A stretch of DNA of 64,000 nucleotides from Coix lacryma-jobi var. lacryma-jobi (lineage: Eukaryota; Streptophyta; Magnoliopsida; Poales; Poaceae). Made by a program: the position numbers and the translations under genes. Location: positions 23,824,278 to 23,888,277 of the forward strand of contig CM019825.1 in assembly GCA_009763385.1 (NCBI GenBank), written 5' to 3'. Positions 34,130-45,067 of the stretch are shown here, one piece after another (within the stretch, counting starts at the first letter, position 1; each line of letters starts with the position of its first letter). The notes beneath the pieces are model-generated. The model made no database searches and was not told where the DNA came from. It worked only from the letters and a program-made list of their open reading frames with translations.

Positions 34130-36099
34130 GATTATGACTACTTCGCAGGTGTCATGGCAGCACCCTCTTTTTAGAGAATCATATTAGACATTGCAAATAT
34201 GTAGACTTGCTAACGCTTTATATTCATTCCTTTGCTATTATATTGATGCATGATACTACCCAAGCCATTATTACCTGATTGCAACCCACTCTACCATAAC
34301 ACCCTGCTTTGCGCATTTGCTCACGTATTCCTGCTTACTCACCTGCTTGCTTGCATGACTCACCATTATATTATTTAACTCCACTTCGTATTATATCTGT
34401 GATGTGATGCGGATGGTGAACCCTTGGGAATGGTTTGGTGAGGAATACCGGACTTGGTGATGGGTGAGCGTGTTGCGTGTGTGACTTGGGTGTGTGGAGG
34501 GTGAGGGTTGTGTCGACTGAGCCGAGATATACGACGAGCCAATGGGGCAAGTCATGCCGGGGTGCTACCTGGGCACCTGGAATATGGAATACCCGTTGAG
34601 GGGTAACTTAAGCCTGTGGCGGGCATTTGATGTGATGTGATGAGGTGGCCTCGGGGTGTGAGCCTCGAGAGGTGGAGGCCCCGGGAGGAGGTGTTGTGGT
34701 GGCACGGTAAATGGAAACCCATGCGAAGACATCTTGGCTTAGTCACCCTTAGGAAACTGTTCGTGGTACTCAGCTACAAACAGGATGCCCTTATGAAACC
34801 ACTCGCCTGATGGACGGGACGACCTAACCCCCAGGTAGGAGTTGCCACTACTGCTAGGCGATAGAGTGTGAGGGAGGTATGGGCATGGAGACCCGCACCC
34901 TTCCGAGACAAACATGGCTTCCACTTCAGGAGAGTAAACATGTCTTGGCTCCCATTTCGGGAGAGGGAATAAGAACTTCACAGTTTCAGCCACCTCAGAC
35001 TAGACTTGGGGTGTTCCAGTGCTGAAAGGTACAGTGGCAACCCTAAGCTGGACCGGTTGGTCGGAATGATCCTAGTTGGCGATATCCAACGAGGATGGCA
35101 CATCTTGTGGCGTAGTAAACCTCTGCAGAGTGTATGGTTGATCGATCGATACATATGCCAACTTGTTGGCTATGGACCTTTCCTGGTTGTCCTGTGGTAC
35201 CGAGTAGTGAGATGAGTCCTTCTCTTTCTCCCCCCTAGTTTGATACTGTCGGTCGTGAGCTGTTGAGCTGCAGGTCGTTGAGGCAAGGACAGGAGGGAGC
35301 TGTCCTTGTCAACCTGAGTCTGTGAGATGAGATGAGGTGATGGTGTGGTGATGATTGGGATCGATATAGATGTTTCTCCAGAAAAAATCACTTTGCGGGA
35401 TCTCTCTGTGTTTCGTAGGTCGTACTACTTAGTACTAATATGCGCAGGCGTGCCAGTATACATTCGTATACAAAATAAAGTAAATGTGCAATAAAACACA
35501 AGGAACAACAATTCAGGGAAACATCACTTTATTCATTCATTGAAGAATTACAAAGTACAATTTCCCACTTTAATATATATGTGCGCCGAGTTCCATCTGA
35601 CAATCAGAGAATTGTGTGGCTTCTGGTTCCTGGGGCCTCTAGAGGCCTCCAGTTAATTACATCTGCAGCGTTGGGCCGCAAAATACCTCCGATTAAGCTA
35701 TGTCGATGGTCATCATTATCGTCTACAAATAAATAAGAGTTGTCTCCGAGTATATGCATATGCACAAATATGCGAAAATGGTGAAGTGCTAGAGCCTCGT
35801 GAGCCTCTAGCAAAGGTATCCGGCCTTGTCGTGCCGGATCCTATAATGAAGTCAAGAGTTCGGCCTCGTCGGTCGCGAACAAATAATTCCGGCCTCGTCG
35901 GTCGCGGAAAGAAATGTCCCAGCCTCATCGGTCAGGGGAAGAAAATGACTTCATATAGATCACCGGCCTTGACGGTGCGGGAATGGGGATGATAAATGTG
36001 AGACTTGTGCTCATGTAATACTTAGGAGATTTCTTCTTTTTTTTGTAGATTACTGAGATCATTGACGTGACACTTAGTCAGCTCGCCAATTAATATACA
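34130..36099. other. Unassigned non-coding sequence with a short tandem motif
   Basis: No ORF of interest. Between about 35820 and 35985 a motif of about 30 bp (CGGCCTCGTCGGTCGCGGAA and variants) recurs four to five times. The rest (34400-35300) is G-rich on the plus strand and looks like retroelement-derived sequence, but I cannot name a family. Confidence 0.35.
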
Positions 36100-36127
36100 C
36101 TAGTAGAAACCGCGCGCCCTGCGCGCG
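36100..36127 (-). mobile_element. Helitron-like 3' terminus (minus strand)
   Basis: Read on the minus strand the sequence is CGCGCGC-AGG-GCGCGCG (7 bp stem, 3 nt loop), then GTTTCTA, then CTAG followed by T. A GC-rich hairpin a few bases before CTRR-T is the known Helitron 3' end. The body would extend to higher coordinates. I did not find a convincing TC 5' terminus. The plus-strand reading CACTAGTAGAAAC also resembles a CACTA terminus, which is the main alternative. Confidence 0.45.
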
Positions 36128-39100
36128 ATCATAGTTTGTTCATGAAAGTCTGTTCAGGTTTATATGGGCTCGTTAGATATGTTGTATATATTGTTGTTTG
36201 TATATAATTAGAATGCATTGGTCTATCTATATATATACTATATTATTTGTGAATAATGAAGTAGTTAAAATAGTACACATACGTGCATGTGAAGGGGCCT
36301 TTCACCCAACATTATGATGGAATCACTATAATTCGCAGCACAAGGCATGCATACAAAAGAGAAAGACAAATAAACATTTAGAACATGTTAGTTTAGGTAT
36401 AATTCACGGAAGATAGCAGGTGGTAAGGTCATAATAATTAGTTAATGTGGTTCTAATATTTTGTAGCAGTTTTAACGACCAGATAGACAACAACGCACGA
36501 CATGACTCAGTGACAGGAGGTACATATATACATAACACTGAGTTTGGAAGTGAAGGTAATGTACAATATGGTTGTTGATAGGAAGTTTCACCACACTAAG
36601 ATTGCAAGCTGGTTCGCAGCTTTGGCACATAATGATATTATGAAGCAGCTTTTGCTTGTCTTGGGCGTAGCTGTAGAGGCAGAAATGATTAGTCCATTTT
36701 TCAATAAGTGCGGTCTGATTCACGGCCGCTTTCATCATCATCTGAGTTGCGCCATGGCGTAACTATAAATATGGTTATATAATGATAGTTATATCTAGTA
36801 AGCATGATTCGTACAATTTTTTCAGTGTGTCTGTGTATTGGAATTATTATGGGCGAACCATCATAGTCGGAGATGTGTTCCTGTGACGATCTTGAAATGT
36901 CTGCATGAGTTCAGACATATAGATTAGTACCTGTGTGTGATACTTTTTTTTTTATGTTTGTAAAGCATTTTTTGTGTGAACTAAGCAGTGTGAACCTACA
37001 ATGTGCTGAACTAAGCAGTGTGAACCTACAATGTGAACTAAGCGTCTGAACCTATAATATGCTGATGTACTAATACGTAGGGAGGCTTACAGCCGTAGCA
37101 TTTCTCGCAGCTGCATCTCTATCGATCATCATGCTTAATTAGAATTGAATTGGACATCAGTACATCAGTACAGTTGTAGCATATTCCTTTGTGTCCCGCA
37201 GTCTAGTTAGCTATCATATGTAAAGTTCAACTGTGCCATATCTATTTTACAGTTTCAACTAAATTGGAAAGAACTCTAATAATTATATAACTTCAGCAAC
37301 ATGACAAGGCATCCAATTATAGAATCACTGGAAGTTAGAAGTTCTAGTGTACCTCAGTTTTCAGCGTTAGCTGGACTGTTGTCTGTCTGTTATTCCGAAA
37401 GCCTTTTAGAACTGTCGTTGCTCTGATGTCTGTGTACAGGACCCTTTGCAGGCCTGAAATTAAATGAACTATCTTCAGTCAAAAATAGGACCCTTTGTAG
37501 GCCTGAAATCAAATGAACTATCTTCGGCCAAAAATAGGACACTGCAAATAAGTGTAAGCATGTATAGAAATGAGAAACCAAAATCACTCAAAATAATACA
37601 GTCCCTGTGAAAAAAAAATTAAAAAGGAAAGATGATGCGTTTATACCTGTCATCAATGAAGAACACGAATCTAAGAAAAGATAATCTCTTCGTGAATCCA
37701 TTGTGTTCTGTTCAGTCCTTAGCCTTTCAAAAACATACTGCCCAGAGCAGGGACTCAAACAACACACTAACATTAGCCTTCATATATCTGTGTCGCAATA
37801 CATGGAAGCAAATTTGATCAAATTTAATGGACACCATAAGAGCAGTTAGATGTGTAAATATTAATAATCAGGGAAACATTTACCTTTGCAGATGAACGTC
37901 TTGGTCTTGATTCACACAATATGAACCCTTTCCAAAATTGTCGAATACATGAAAAGAGTGTATCCATATCTTCATAGCTGAATTGCAAAGTCCCAAAAAA
38001 TGAAGTAAGCAAATCTGTAGTTAAAAATGTCCATGACCTTATTTATATAAGAATGCAGACACGGCTTAAAGTAGGTCCAATTTTGTAAAGTGATGTGCAA
38101 GATGCAGTGTGGCAACAATGACAAGGCACAACAATTTGTTACTGGATTCAATTTAGTTTAGCCTTATGAAACTCTGAAATCTAAATGACAATCTAAACAT
38201 GGTTTTGTCCTAAAAGCCATGGACTATTCCGAGGAATTATGCAAAAAAAAAATTGAAAGGCATGTGTGTCCAAATCAGTTTATCCTAAATTCCCCTCGCT
38301 GTGCGAGCTGGGACAATGGAGTCGGCAGGGGGAGGGAGGGAGGGAGAGAGAGACGCACCTAGGCTTTCATGGAGCAAGGAGAAGACGCAGCTCGACGGGA
38401 GGATATCGCGTCGGAGGGGCAGCCGCACTGGCAAGCACCGGCAGGGTCCGCTTCGCCACGTCGTGCCTGAGGACGGTGTCCGTGCAGGGCCCCCACGGCC
38501 AGGGGCACAGCCACCTGCTGCACCGGTACACCACCCGGCATGCCGACACCGAGGGTCAGGCACCGTCCGAGGTTGCCCACCCGCTGCGCGCCGCCATGCC
38601 CTTGCGCTGCGAGGGGGGGGAGCGTAGGGGAGGAGGAGGGTGGCGGCCGCCGCGCCGACGGCGAGGACCGGCCACCGCGGAGGTCCGCGCGGCTCGGTTG
38701 CGCCGTCACGTGGTCTGCGTCGAGAGAGAGAGAGAGAGAGGTCGATGGGGAAGGGATCCCGCAGCGATGCGCCACCCGGGCAGGGGCCGTCGTGCCGACC
38801 TCGCTCGATCCAGAACGGCCGGTCATGGAGAGAAGAAACCCTAGGTCACCGCCGTCGCGCTGGGGTCCTGCCATCGCCTCGCCCGCCCGTGCGGTGACAG
38901 CGAGGGGCGCTGGCCACCCGCGCAACGGCGCCGTACCGCGGGGGTCGAGGCGCGTCGGCAGCGCCGCGCCATACCGCAGGGGTCCGCCGGCGTGGGAGGG
39001 GGCTGCCGGGGCCTGCTCGCGTCGCCGCGACGCCACAGCTGGAGCCGTCTGCGCCGGGAGGTAGCCACCGCCAGGGCCTGTCCGGGCAGCCGCACCTGAC

Positions 39101-39769
39101 GGCGCCGCCAGTTGCCGCCCCGGGTGCACGCATCGCATGGAGGCAGGCGCATTCGGGCCCAGCCATCATGTTGGAGAGGGAGAGGACGGGGAGGCATGGG
39201 CGGGGCGTGGGCGGCGGAGGTGGAGGCGGAGCGGCGCGGCGTGGGAGGAAGGACGGGAAGAGATAAGGCCGTGTTTTTTTTTATTGGAGGAGAAGCGTCG
39301 AGAGGCAGAGACAGATGAGGCCGCAGTCAAGCGAAGCGTCTCTGCTGTGGTGGACCATGACGCCGATGTGGACCAATCAACGAATTCGCGGCGACGTGGA
39401 TAGCTTCAGCGTGCGGGAAGCTCCCGCCGTTTCTAGCGTAGAATGTGTGTTGACTCGAGCGCTTTGCCACGACTTAGAATTATTTATGGGTGTTGAACCT
39501 AAATGAGTCTCGGGCTTATCGGAGCCCATGGCATGAATGGACTATTTATTGGGCCACATTTGAAGAACTGATATGGGCTCGTAACATTACGGCCCTATCT
39601 TAGAAATATTTATGAGTGCTGAACCCGAATGGGTTTTGGGCCTGGCCAAGCCCGTGACTCGCTGTGGGCTGAGAGATCAATATTATTCTGTCAATTACAT
39701 CTGAATAACTTATCGAGCTAGCTTGTGACTTGTGTGCACATATGCTTTGCACGTAAGACATTTGCATGG
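36128..39769. other. Non-coding interval with small tandem repeats and a GC-rich island
   Basis: A repeat of TGAACTAAGCAGTGTGAACC occurs at about 36977-37055 (units of 30 and 27 bp). A 49 bp unit beginning AGGACCCTTTG is duplicated at 37438-37535. From about 38290 to 39300 a GC-rich island has open frames on both strands without recognisable domains. It includes a (GA)n run at about 38723-38741 and AAACCCTAGG at 38835. The island could be a gene fragment carried by the putative Helitron, but this is inference. Confidence 0.35.
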
Positions 39770-39771
39770 TA

Positions 39772-40030
39772 CTCCCTTCATCCCAAATTATAAGGCGTTC
39801 CAAGAATCTTGGAGAGTCAAAGTTTTCTAACTTTGACCAAATTTATACAATAAGATAATAATATTTATGATGTCAATTAAGTATAATTAGATTCTTCATT
39901 AGTTATATTTTCATAATATGCATATTGGATATTATAAATGTTTGTGTTTCTCTCTATAATTTTGGTCAAAGTTAAAAAAGTTTGACTCTCCAAGATTCTT
40001 GGAATGACTTATAATTTGGGATGGAGGGAG
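39772..40030. mobile_element. Stowaway MITE, copy 1 (259 bp)
   Basis: TIRs CTCCCTTCATCCCAAATTATA and its complement ending GGGATGGAGGGAG, flanked by TA at 39770-39771 and 40031-40032. Inner inverted arms read GAGAGTCAAAGTTTT and complement. These termini define the common grass Stowaway (Tc1/mariner) MITEs. Confidence 0.92.
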
Positions 40031-40067
40031 TACTGAATAGCCCTTTCATTTGCTATCTTGCCTTATA

Positions 40068-40326
40068 CTCCCTCCATCCCAAATTGTAAGTCATTCCAAG
40101 AATTTTGGAGAGTCAAAGTTTTTAAACTTTGACCAAATTTATATAATAAAATAATAATATTTATGATATCAACTAAGTAGAATTAGATCGTTCATTAGTT
40201 ATATTTTCATAATATACATATTTGATGTTTTAAATTTTTGCGTTTCTCTCTAAAATCTTGGTCAAAGTTAAAAAACTTTGACTCTCCAATATTCTTGGAA
40301 TGACTTACAATTTGGGATGGAGGCAG
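40068..40326. mobile_element. Stowaway MITE, copy 2 (259 bp)
   Basis: Same family, same length and same orientation as copy 1, 37 bp downstream. Flanked by TA at 40066-40067 and 40327-40328. The right end reads GGGATGGAGGCAG, one base off the left TIR. Confidence 0.92.
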
Positions 40327-40328
40327 TA

Positions 40329-43141
40329 CTTCACAAGTACGTATATATACATATATTTCTGGGCTGCTATTGTTGGCTTCCCAAGATGGACCGTCACTGC
40401 GCCAATGCACCGCTGCCATCACTGCTCGCATGCTCCGAGCATTGCCGGACTTGGTGCTGGGCTGTCTCGATTGCTGCTAACAGTGGCATTGCACGGCTGA
40501 AGAACGCCGTCATGGCTGTAAGTCAGCCCTACTGGCGAGGGCTTTATTTGCCGCTACATAGACATCACCGAGCTGCTGCTGTAGTGGGCCGTCACCGGGC
40601 CAGTGCACCGCTGCTAACAGGCTCACTGCTAGAGCCATTGCCCGATGGGACTTAGTGCTGGGCCGAGAATTGCTGCTCGGAACATAGCAAGGTCATCCTC
40701 TTGGCCTCTTGTGTTGCGTAGCTGAAGGTGCCGCCGCCAGGCAACAAATCGACTACGCCGGCGAGTGCCGCTGCCAACGCACGTACGCCTTCGCCGTTAG
40801 GGCTAGATCGAGAGCGCCACCGGAGCAGGGTCCCAAGGAGCTGCTGGCTTGCCTAGTTGCCGAGCTCGCCATAGATGTCGCCATTCCAGCGCCGGTGCAG
40901 CAGCTCTCTGTTGGGCGTGGACTCTGCTTTTACTCCCGCCGGACGCAACCACATCATGCGTACCGGACGCTGCTGCCATATACAGAAACAAGCATTTTTA
41001 TAAATAAATCTAAATATAAAGAATCCTACCATAGGCATGGCTGCCATATTATTGACGATGAGTAGCTGACGGTGCCGAGAGATGTTCGGCTCGCCCGAAA
41101 CAATGCAGAGCTCGCTGGAGAGTCGGAGACGATGCTGTAGAGGTTCGGCTCGCTGGAGACGCAGTCAACAAACGACGACAGCGTTGACGAAGCTTCCGAC
41201 GAGAGGGACGACAACGTGGTGTGCGCCGAATCTCTGAAATGGCTGCCGGCGAGACTCCTGTTGTGCTTGCGGTGGTAGATGAAGTTGATGGCGAGGGGGT
41301 CGACGATGTCGCTGCTGCACTTGTCGGCGTTGCGTGTGCGTGCAACTAGCAGGGCTGCGGCGTGATATCTCCGGCCGTGTGGCAGCCTGGAGGCGTGGAT
41401 GCTGGACTGGATGGATGTGTGTGTGTGAATCTGTATGCGTGTAGCCTGGCGGCCGTGATGGAATGGATGCGTGTACGAGCCTGGTGGCGGCGATTGAATG
41501 TAGTCTGTCCTCCTCCTGGGAAGAAAGAGCTAGTTGGCTTGATTTTATAGGCCAAAGGTAGGGTTGATGAGGGGCAGCTGAGCGACGATCGCCGCCTCTG
41601 TTCTGTTAGCGAGCGAGTCGGAGGCGGAGCGAAACGTCCGGCTCCCGTTCATTCCTGACCACGCAGTTGGCCGCCTTTGCCTTGGATTTGAAATTTAAAT
41701 CATGTGTGTACAGGCTTATCCATCCTGTGGATTATCTTGCTCCCAGGAGCACATGAGTTTGCACTGCATCTTATCACTGATCGGTATAGGGCCAGCTTGG
41801 AGATCACCATGGCCTATATGCACAGCAGCTAGCCAAAAAGAGAGTATCAGTGTATTTGCCAGCATCGCGTATTTTGAACCGGGCGGCCATGCTCTCGAGG
41901 AAACTTCTGGAAGCACTGGCATGTTCTGCCGCCTTTGCATGGTGCATGCTGGGCAAATTTAAAATGTGTGCCGCAGTAGACGTGTATGTGTATTCATACA
42001 CATGTTTATACACGTATACAAGCATGGGTTGGTCAAACAACTCACACGTACATGTTTGTTTCTTATACAATAATTAACTAGCTTGTATAGCATTGCATCT
42101 TGCATGTACTACGATAGTTAGTGGGCCTAATTAGCAACACATTGAGTATTTTATATATATCTAAATAGGCATCATGGGCCTGAAAATCTTGGCAAGATTA
42201 TTTGAATACGGGCAATGTGCATGAGCCCAATATTATTATTAATTAACCTTTGTGCTAATTGATGGCTACTAGTCTATTCGTACATCTTTGATGTCCAAAT
42301 ATTTATACAGCCCATGTTTAGTAGCTATCGATCCATTGTCAAGTTATTTTATAGGCCTCATTCGACTCACGCTAAATAGGCTATATAATATTATAGCATG
42401 CCAAAAAATCATCTTACAATAGATATGGATATGGATAGGGTGGATAGATGTGGATGTGTGTGAATGGAAATGTGTTAAAACTTGATAACCTTATTACATT
42501 GATTATTACTTACTGCTCATGCGCTAGGATGCAAATCCACAGCAAAATCTTAGTATCACCAGATCCCTTGTTTATCTTTTCCACTAAAGCTCATTGGTGC
42601 TGACCATGGCCTGCACACATCTAGCAGTGTGCAGATTTCCTGCTTCAGAATTAATGACTTAGGAGATTTCGTGCCTACGCTCAAGTTTGGTTCGGATGAT
42701 GGAGTCGCTGTTGCGCTACAACAACTCTGATGATGCCCGTGAAGGAGGAGCCTTCACCCGATAGACTTCCACTAGAATAAACTCTCTAATAGGTGATATC
42801 CTCAATGATGTAATGCTTACAACATGTAATATTACGATGCATGACTATGATATCGATTGATATATGATAATATGATAAGATCAGTTCCTGGCTTTATCAT
42901 ATTATAATTCATTTTGTGGATTTTCCCTTCGTGGAAAAATTGAGGGTGTTTCATATAGTATGAACTGCAGTACTATCTGCTTATCAGGTGATGCAAAAGG
43001 ACTAAATTAGATCTAGTAACAGATCTTATTTGTTCTATTTGACATCGTTGTGTAACTCTACTGTATGAGAAGAAGTTGATGCTAAAAACAGTAGTGACAG
43101 AATTGCTTACCTGATGTGCCTCTATTTTTGGATGAATCGGC
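40329..43141. other. Interval without an assignable gene
   Basis: At 40360-40680 there are loosely repeated TGCTGGGC/CACCGCTGC words. On the minus strand a TATA-like GGCCTATAAAATCAAG near 41546-41555 precedes a pyrimidine-rich leader and a stop-poor stretch (about 41345-41165) that could be a promoter with a first exon fragment, but no ATG in context and no domain is seen. 41700-43141 is AT-rich with no feature recognised. Confidence 0.35.
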
Positions 43142-44083
43142 TGTTAGAAGATTTGGGCCTGGCCCAAATAAATATTCCAAATAAATCCCAAAGGTTCATC
43201 ACACATGCATGGTATGGTGGGGGACTTTAGTCCCACATTGCTACTCTAGAAGGAGGGAGGCCAGCTTATACCTATCTCCAACTGGTTGAAGCTATTGAGG
43301 AGAGGCAAAGAAAGTAACTCACACGCGCGCTCGCTCGCCTCGCCTCGCCGGGCCGTGGAGTGGAGTGGCGTGGTGACTCGCGCGGGGGCGCACGACATGC
43401 GCGTGAATGGTCCGACCGAGGCCTTGCGGGTGCGCGGCTTCCTTTTGCCACTCGATATTTTTGCATGCATGGAGAAAATTGCGCTGGCCTGTTTTAGCAA
43501 ACAATTATTCTCGTATTAATGGTGATTGATTCGTCCACTAATGGTAGGTTCAATCACATTAATATTGTGATTACGCGGTTGTCTCTTTCTAAAGATGCAG
43601 CCGCGGCGTGTGTATAAAGAGAGACGAGACGTCGTTCTCTAGGTTAATCACATTCTCCTCCTCCTCTGCCCTAGTGCTGCGCTGCTGCTATCGACCCCAT
43701 CCCGCCGCCGACGTGCCATCGGTGCCGGGAGAGCAGGATCTCCAAAGCCTACGTCTCCTCGCGTCCCTGCACGGGGTAGGGGACGTATAAGGTTTTTGGG
43801 AAGCGTCGTCGCGACTGCTCGCTGGACGTCTTCTTCCTTCTACGCCGACTTCGCCGGTCTTCATCAACGGTCTGCGTTGTCTTCTCGCAACCCCACTGTA
43901 AGCATGCCTTCAATCTCATTGTTCCTCTATTTTATGTTCTTCGTGTTATTAGCGATACATAGTCTGGATATGTATCGGAACATACTGCTAATGGTAGATT
44001 ACATATTTACGATACATGTTGTTTATCTTTTCCTCATTGTCAGAATTAATTTATGCATCACTAAATTGCTATTATTTCTAACA
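43142..44083 (+). mobile_element. Element D 5' LTR (942 bp)
   Basis: Starts TGTTAGAAG and ends ATTTCTAACA, giving an 8 bp perfect terminal inverted pair (TGTTAGAA/TTCTAACA). TATAAA at 43613-43618 in GTGTATAAAGAGAG gives the promoter near the middle. The gag ATG lies 28 bp after the end. No standard initiator tRNA-Met primer site follows. The other LTR is missing, so boundaries rest on the terminal inverted repeat only. Confidence 0.7.
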
Positions 44084-44110
44084 ATCCAAAAACCTTATAT
44101 GCATTTAGTG

Positions 44111-44977
44111 ATGGCTGGTTTTTCTGATGCGATGAAACCGGAGAAATTCACTGGTGTGAATTTTAAGAGATGGCAGACGAGAGCTCAGTTGTGGCTCACG
44201 GCTATGGGCGTATTTTGGGTCGTCAGTGATCCTCCCGCACTACCTCTCGAATCTGAGAAAGAGGTGCGCGATTTCACTGCGGCTACGACGATTTTCGTCG
44301 GATGCGTTCTTAGCGTGCTCTCGGACCAGCTATGTGATGTTTATATGAACATCAAAAGTGCTGTTGAACTGTGGGAGGCACTTGAACATAAGTTCTCGGC
44401 CTCAGACGCTGGGCGCGAGCTGTACGTGATGGAGCAGTACCACGACTTTAAAATGGTTGATAACTGTTCGGTCGTGGAACAGGCTCATGAGTTCCAACTT
44501 ATTGTGAGGGAACTCGAACAGCTCGGACATGTCTTGCCTGATAAATTTGTGGCGGGTGGCATTATTGCCAAGTTGCCTTCTTCATGGAGGAACTTTGCCA
44601 CAGCTCTGAAACATAAAAGACAGAAAATCTCCGTTGAAGATTTGTTGGCTGGTCTTGATGTTGAAGAGAAGGCTCGGGCAAAGGATGCTCCACCAAGAGC
44701 ACCCGAAGGGCAGTCCAGCGCCAACGTGATGCAGCACGCTGGTAGGAACAAGCAAAGGCCTAACCAGACTACTCAGTTCAAAAAGAAGAAGATGAACATG
44801 GACGAGGTTGTGTGCTTCGTTTGCGGTGAGACTGGGCACTTCGCCAAGAAGTGCAAGAACCGCAAAGGAAAGAAGAATCAGCAAGGGCAGAAATCTGCCA
44901 ACGTGACTATTGGCGATCCTAGCGGATCTGGGTACGGTAATCAATTTACCGAGTGTATTTTATGTATGCCAATCTAA
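44111..44977 (+). CDS. gag: Element D gag (Ty1/copia, Tork-like)
   Basis: The ATG at 44111 (GTGATGGCTGG) opens a frame of 288 codons. It begins MAGFSDAMKPEKFTGVNFKR, the usual copia gag opening with W-Q-x2-A-x2-W-L after it. It continues through a helical capsid (SAVELWEALEHKFSASDAG) and a Lys-rich linker to a CCHC knuckle, CFVCGETGHFAKKC, at about 44816-44857. It would build the particle and bind RNA. The frame stops at 44975-44977 in CMPI, just before the protease motif, which lies in another frame, so a one-base shift separates gag from pol in this copy. The gag itself looks intact. Confidence 0.85.
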   Translation: MAGFSDAMKPEKFTGVNFKRWQTRAQLWLTAMGVFWVVSDPPALPLESEKEVRDFTAATTIFVGCVLSVLSDQLCDVYMNIKSAVELWEALEHKFSASDAGRELYVMEQYHDFKMVDNCSVVEQAHEFQLIVRELEQLGHVLPDKFVAGGIIAKLPSSWRNFATALKHKRQKISVEDLLAGLDVEEKARAKDAPPRAPEGQSSANVMQHAGRNKQRPNQTTQFKKKKMNMDEVVCFVCGETGHFAKKCKNRKGKKNQQGQKSANVTIGDPSGSGYGNQFTECILCMPI

Positions 44978-45067
44978 TGATTGGTGGATAGATACAGGGG
45001 CCAATATTCATGTTTGTACTGATATCTCCATGTTTCATCTTACCAGGACGCACGAGGTTCAACCGTC
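44955..45067 (+). pseudogene. pro: Element D protease start, in a shifted frame
   Basis: Frame 44955 reads NDWWIDTGANIHVCTDISMF, with the catalytic D-T-G of copia protease. It is out of frame with both gag (upstream) and the long pol frame that continues from about 45050. Two compensating one-base changes therefore flank it. Confidence 0.75.

Noticed and set aside
36098..36110. CACTA transposon terminus (CACTAGTAGAAAC)
   Set aside because: Kept only as an alternative. The GC hairpin and CTAG-T fit a Helitron end better, and I found no matching inverted terminus or 3 bp duplication downstream.
36544..36762. Short ORF of 72 codons
   Set aside because: Length is within chance expectation, no domain is recognisable, and it lies in probable transposon body.
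38266..39403. Protein-coding gene in the GC-rich island
   Set aside because: Frames are open on both strands with Arg/Gly/Pro/Ala-rich, low-complexity products, no domain, and no clear promoter or intron structure. Described as a possible fragment only.
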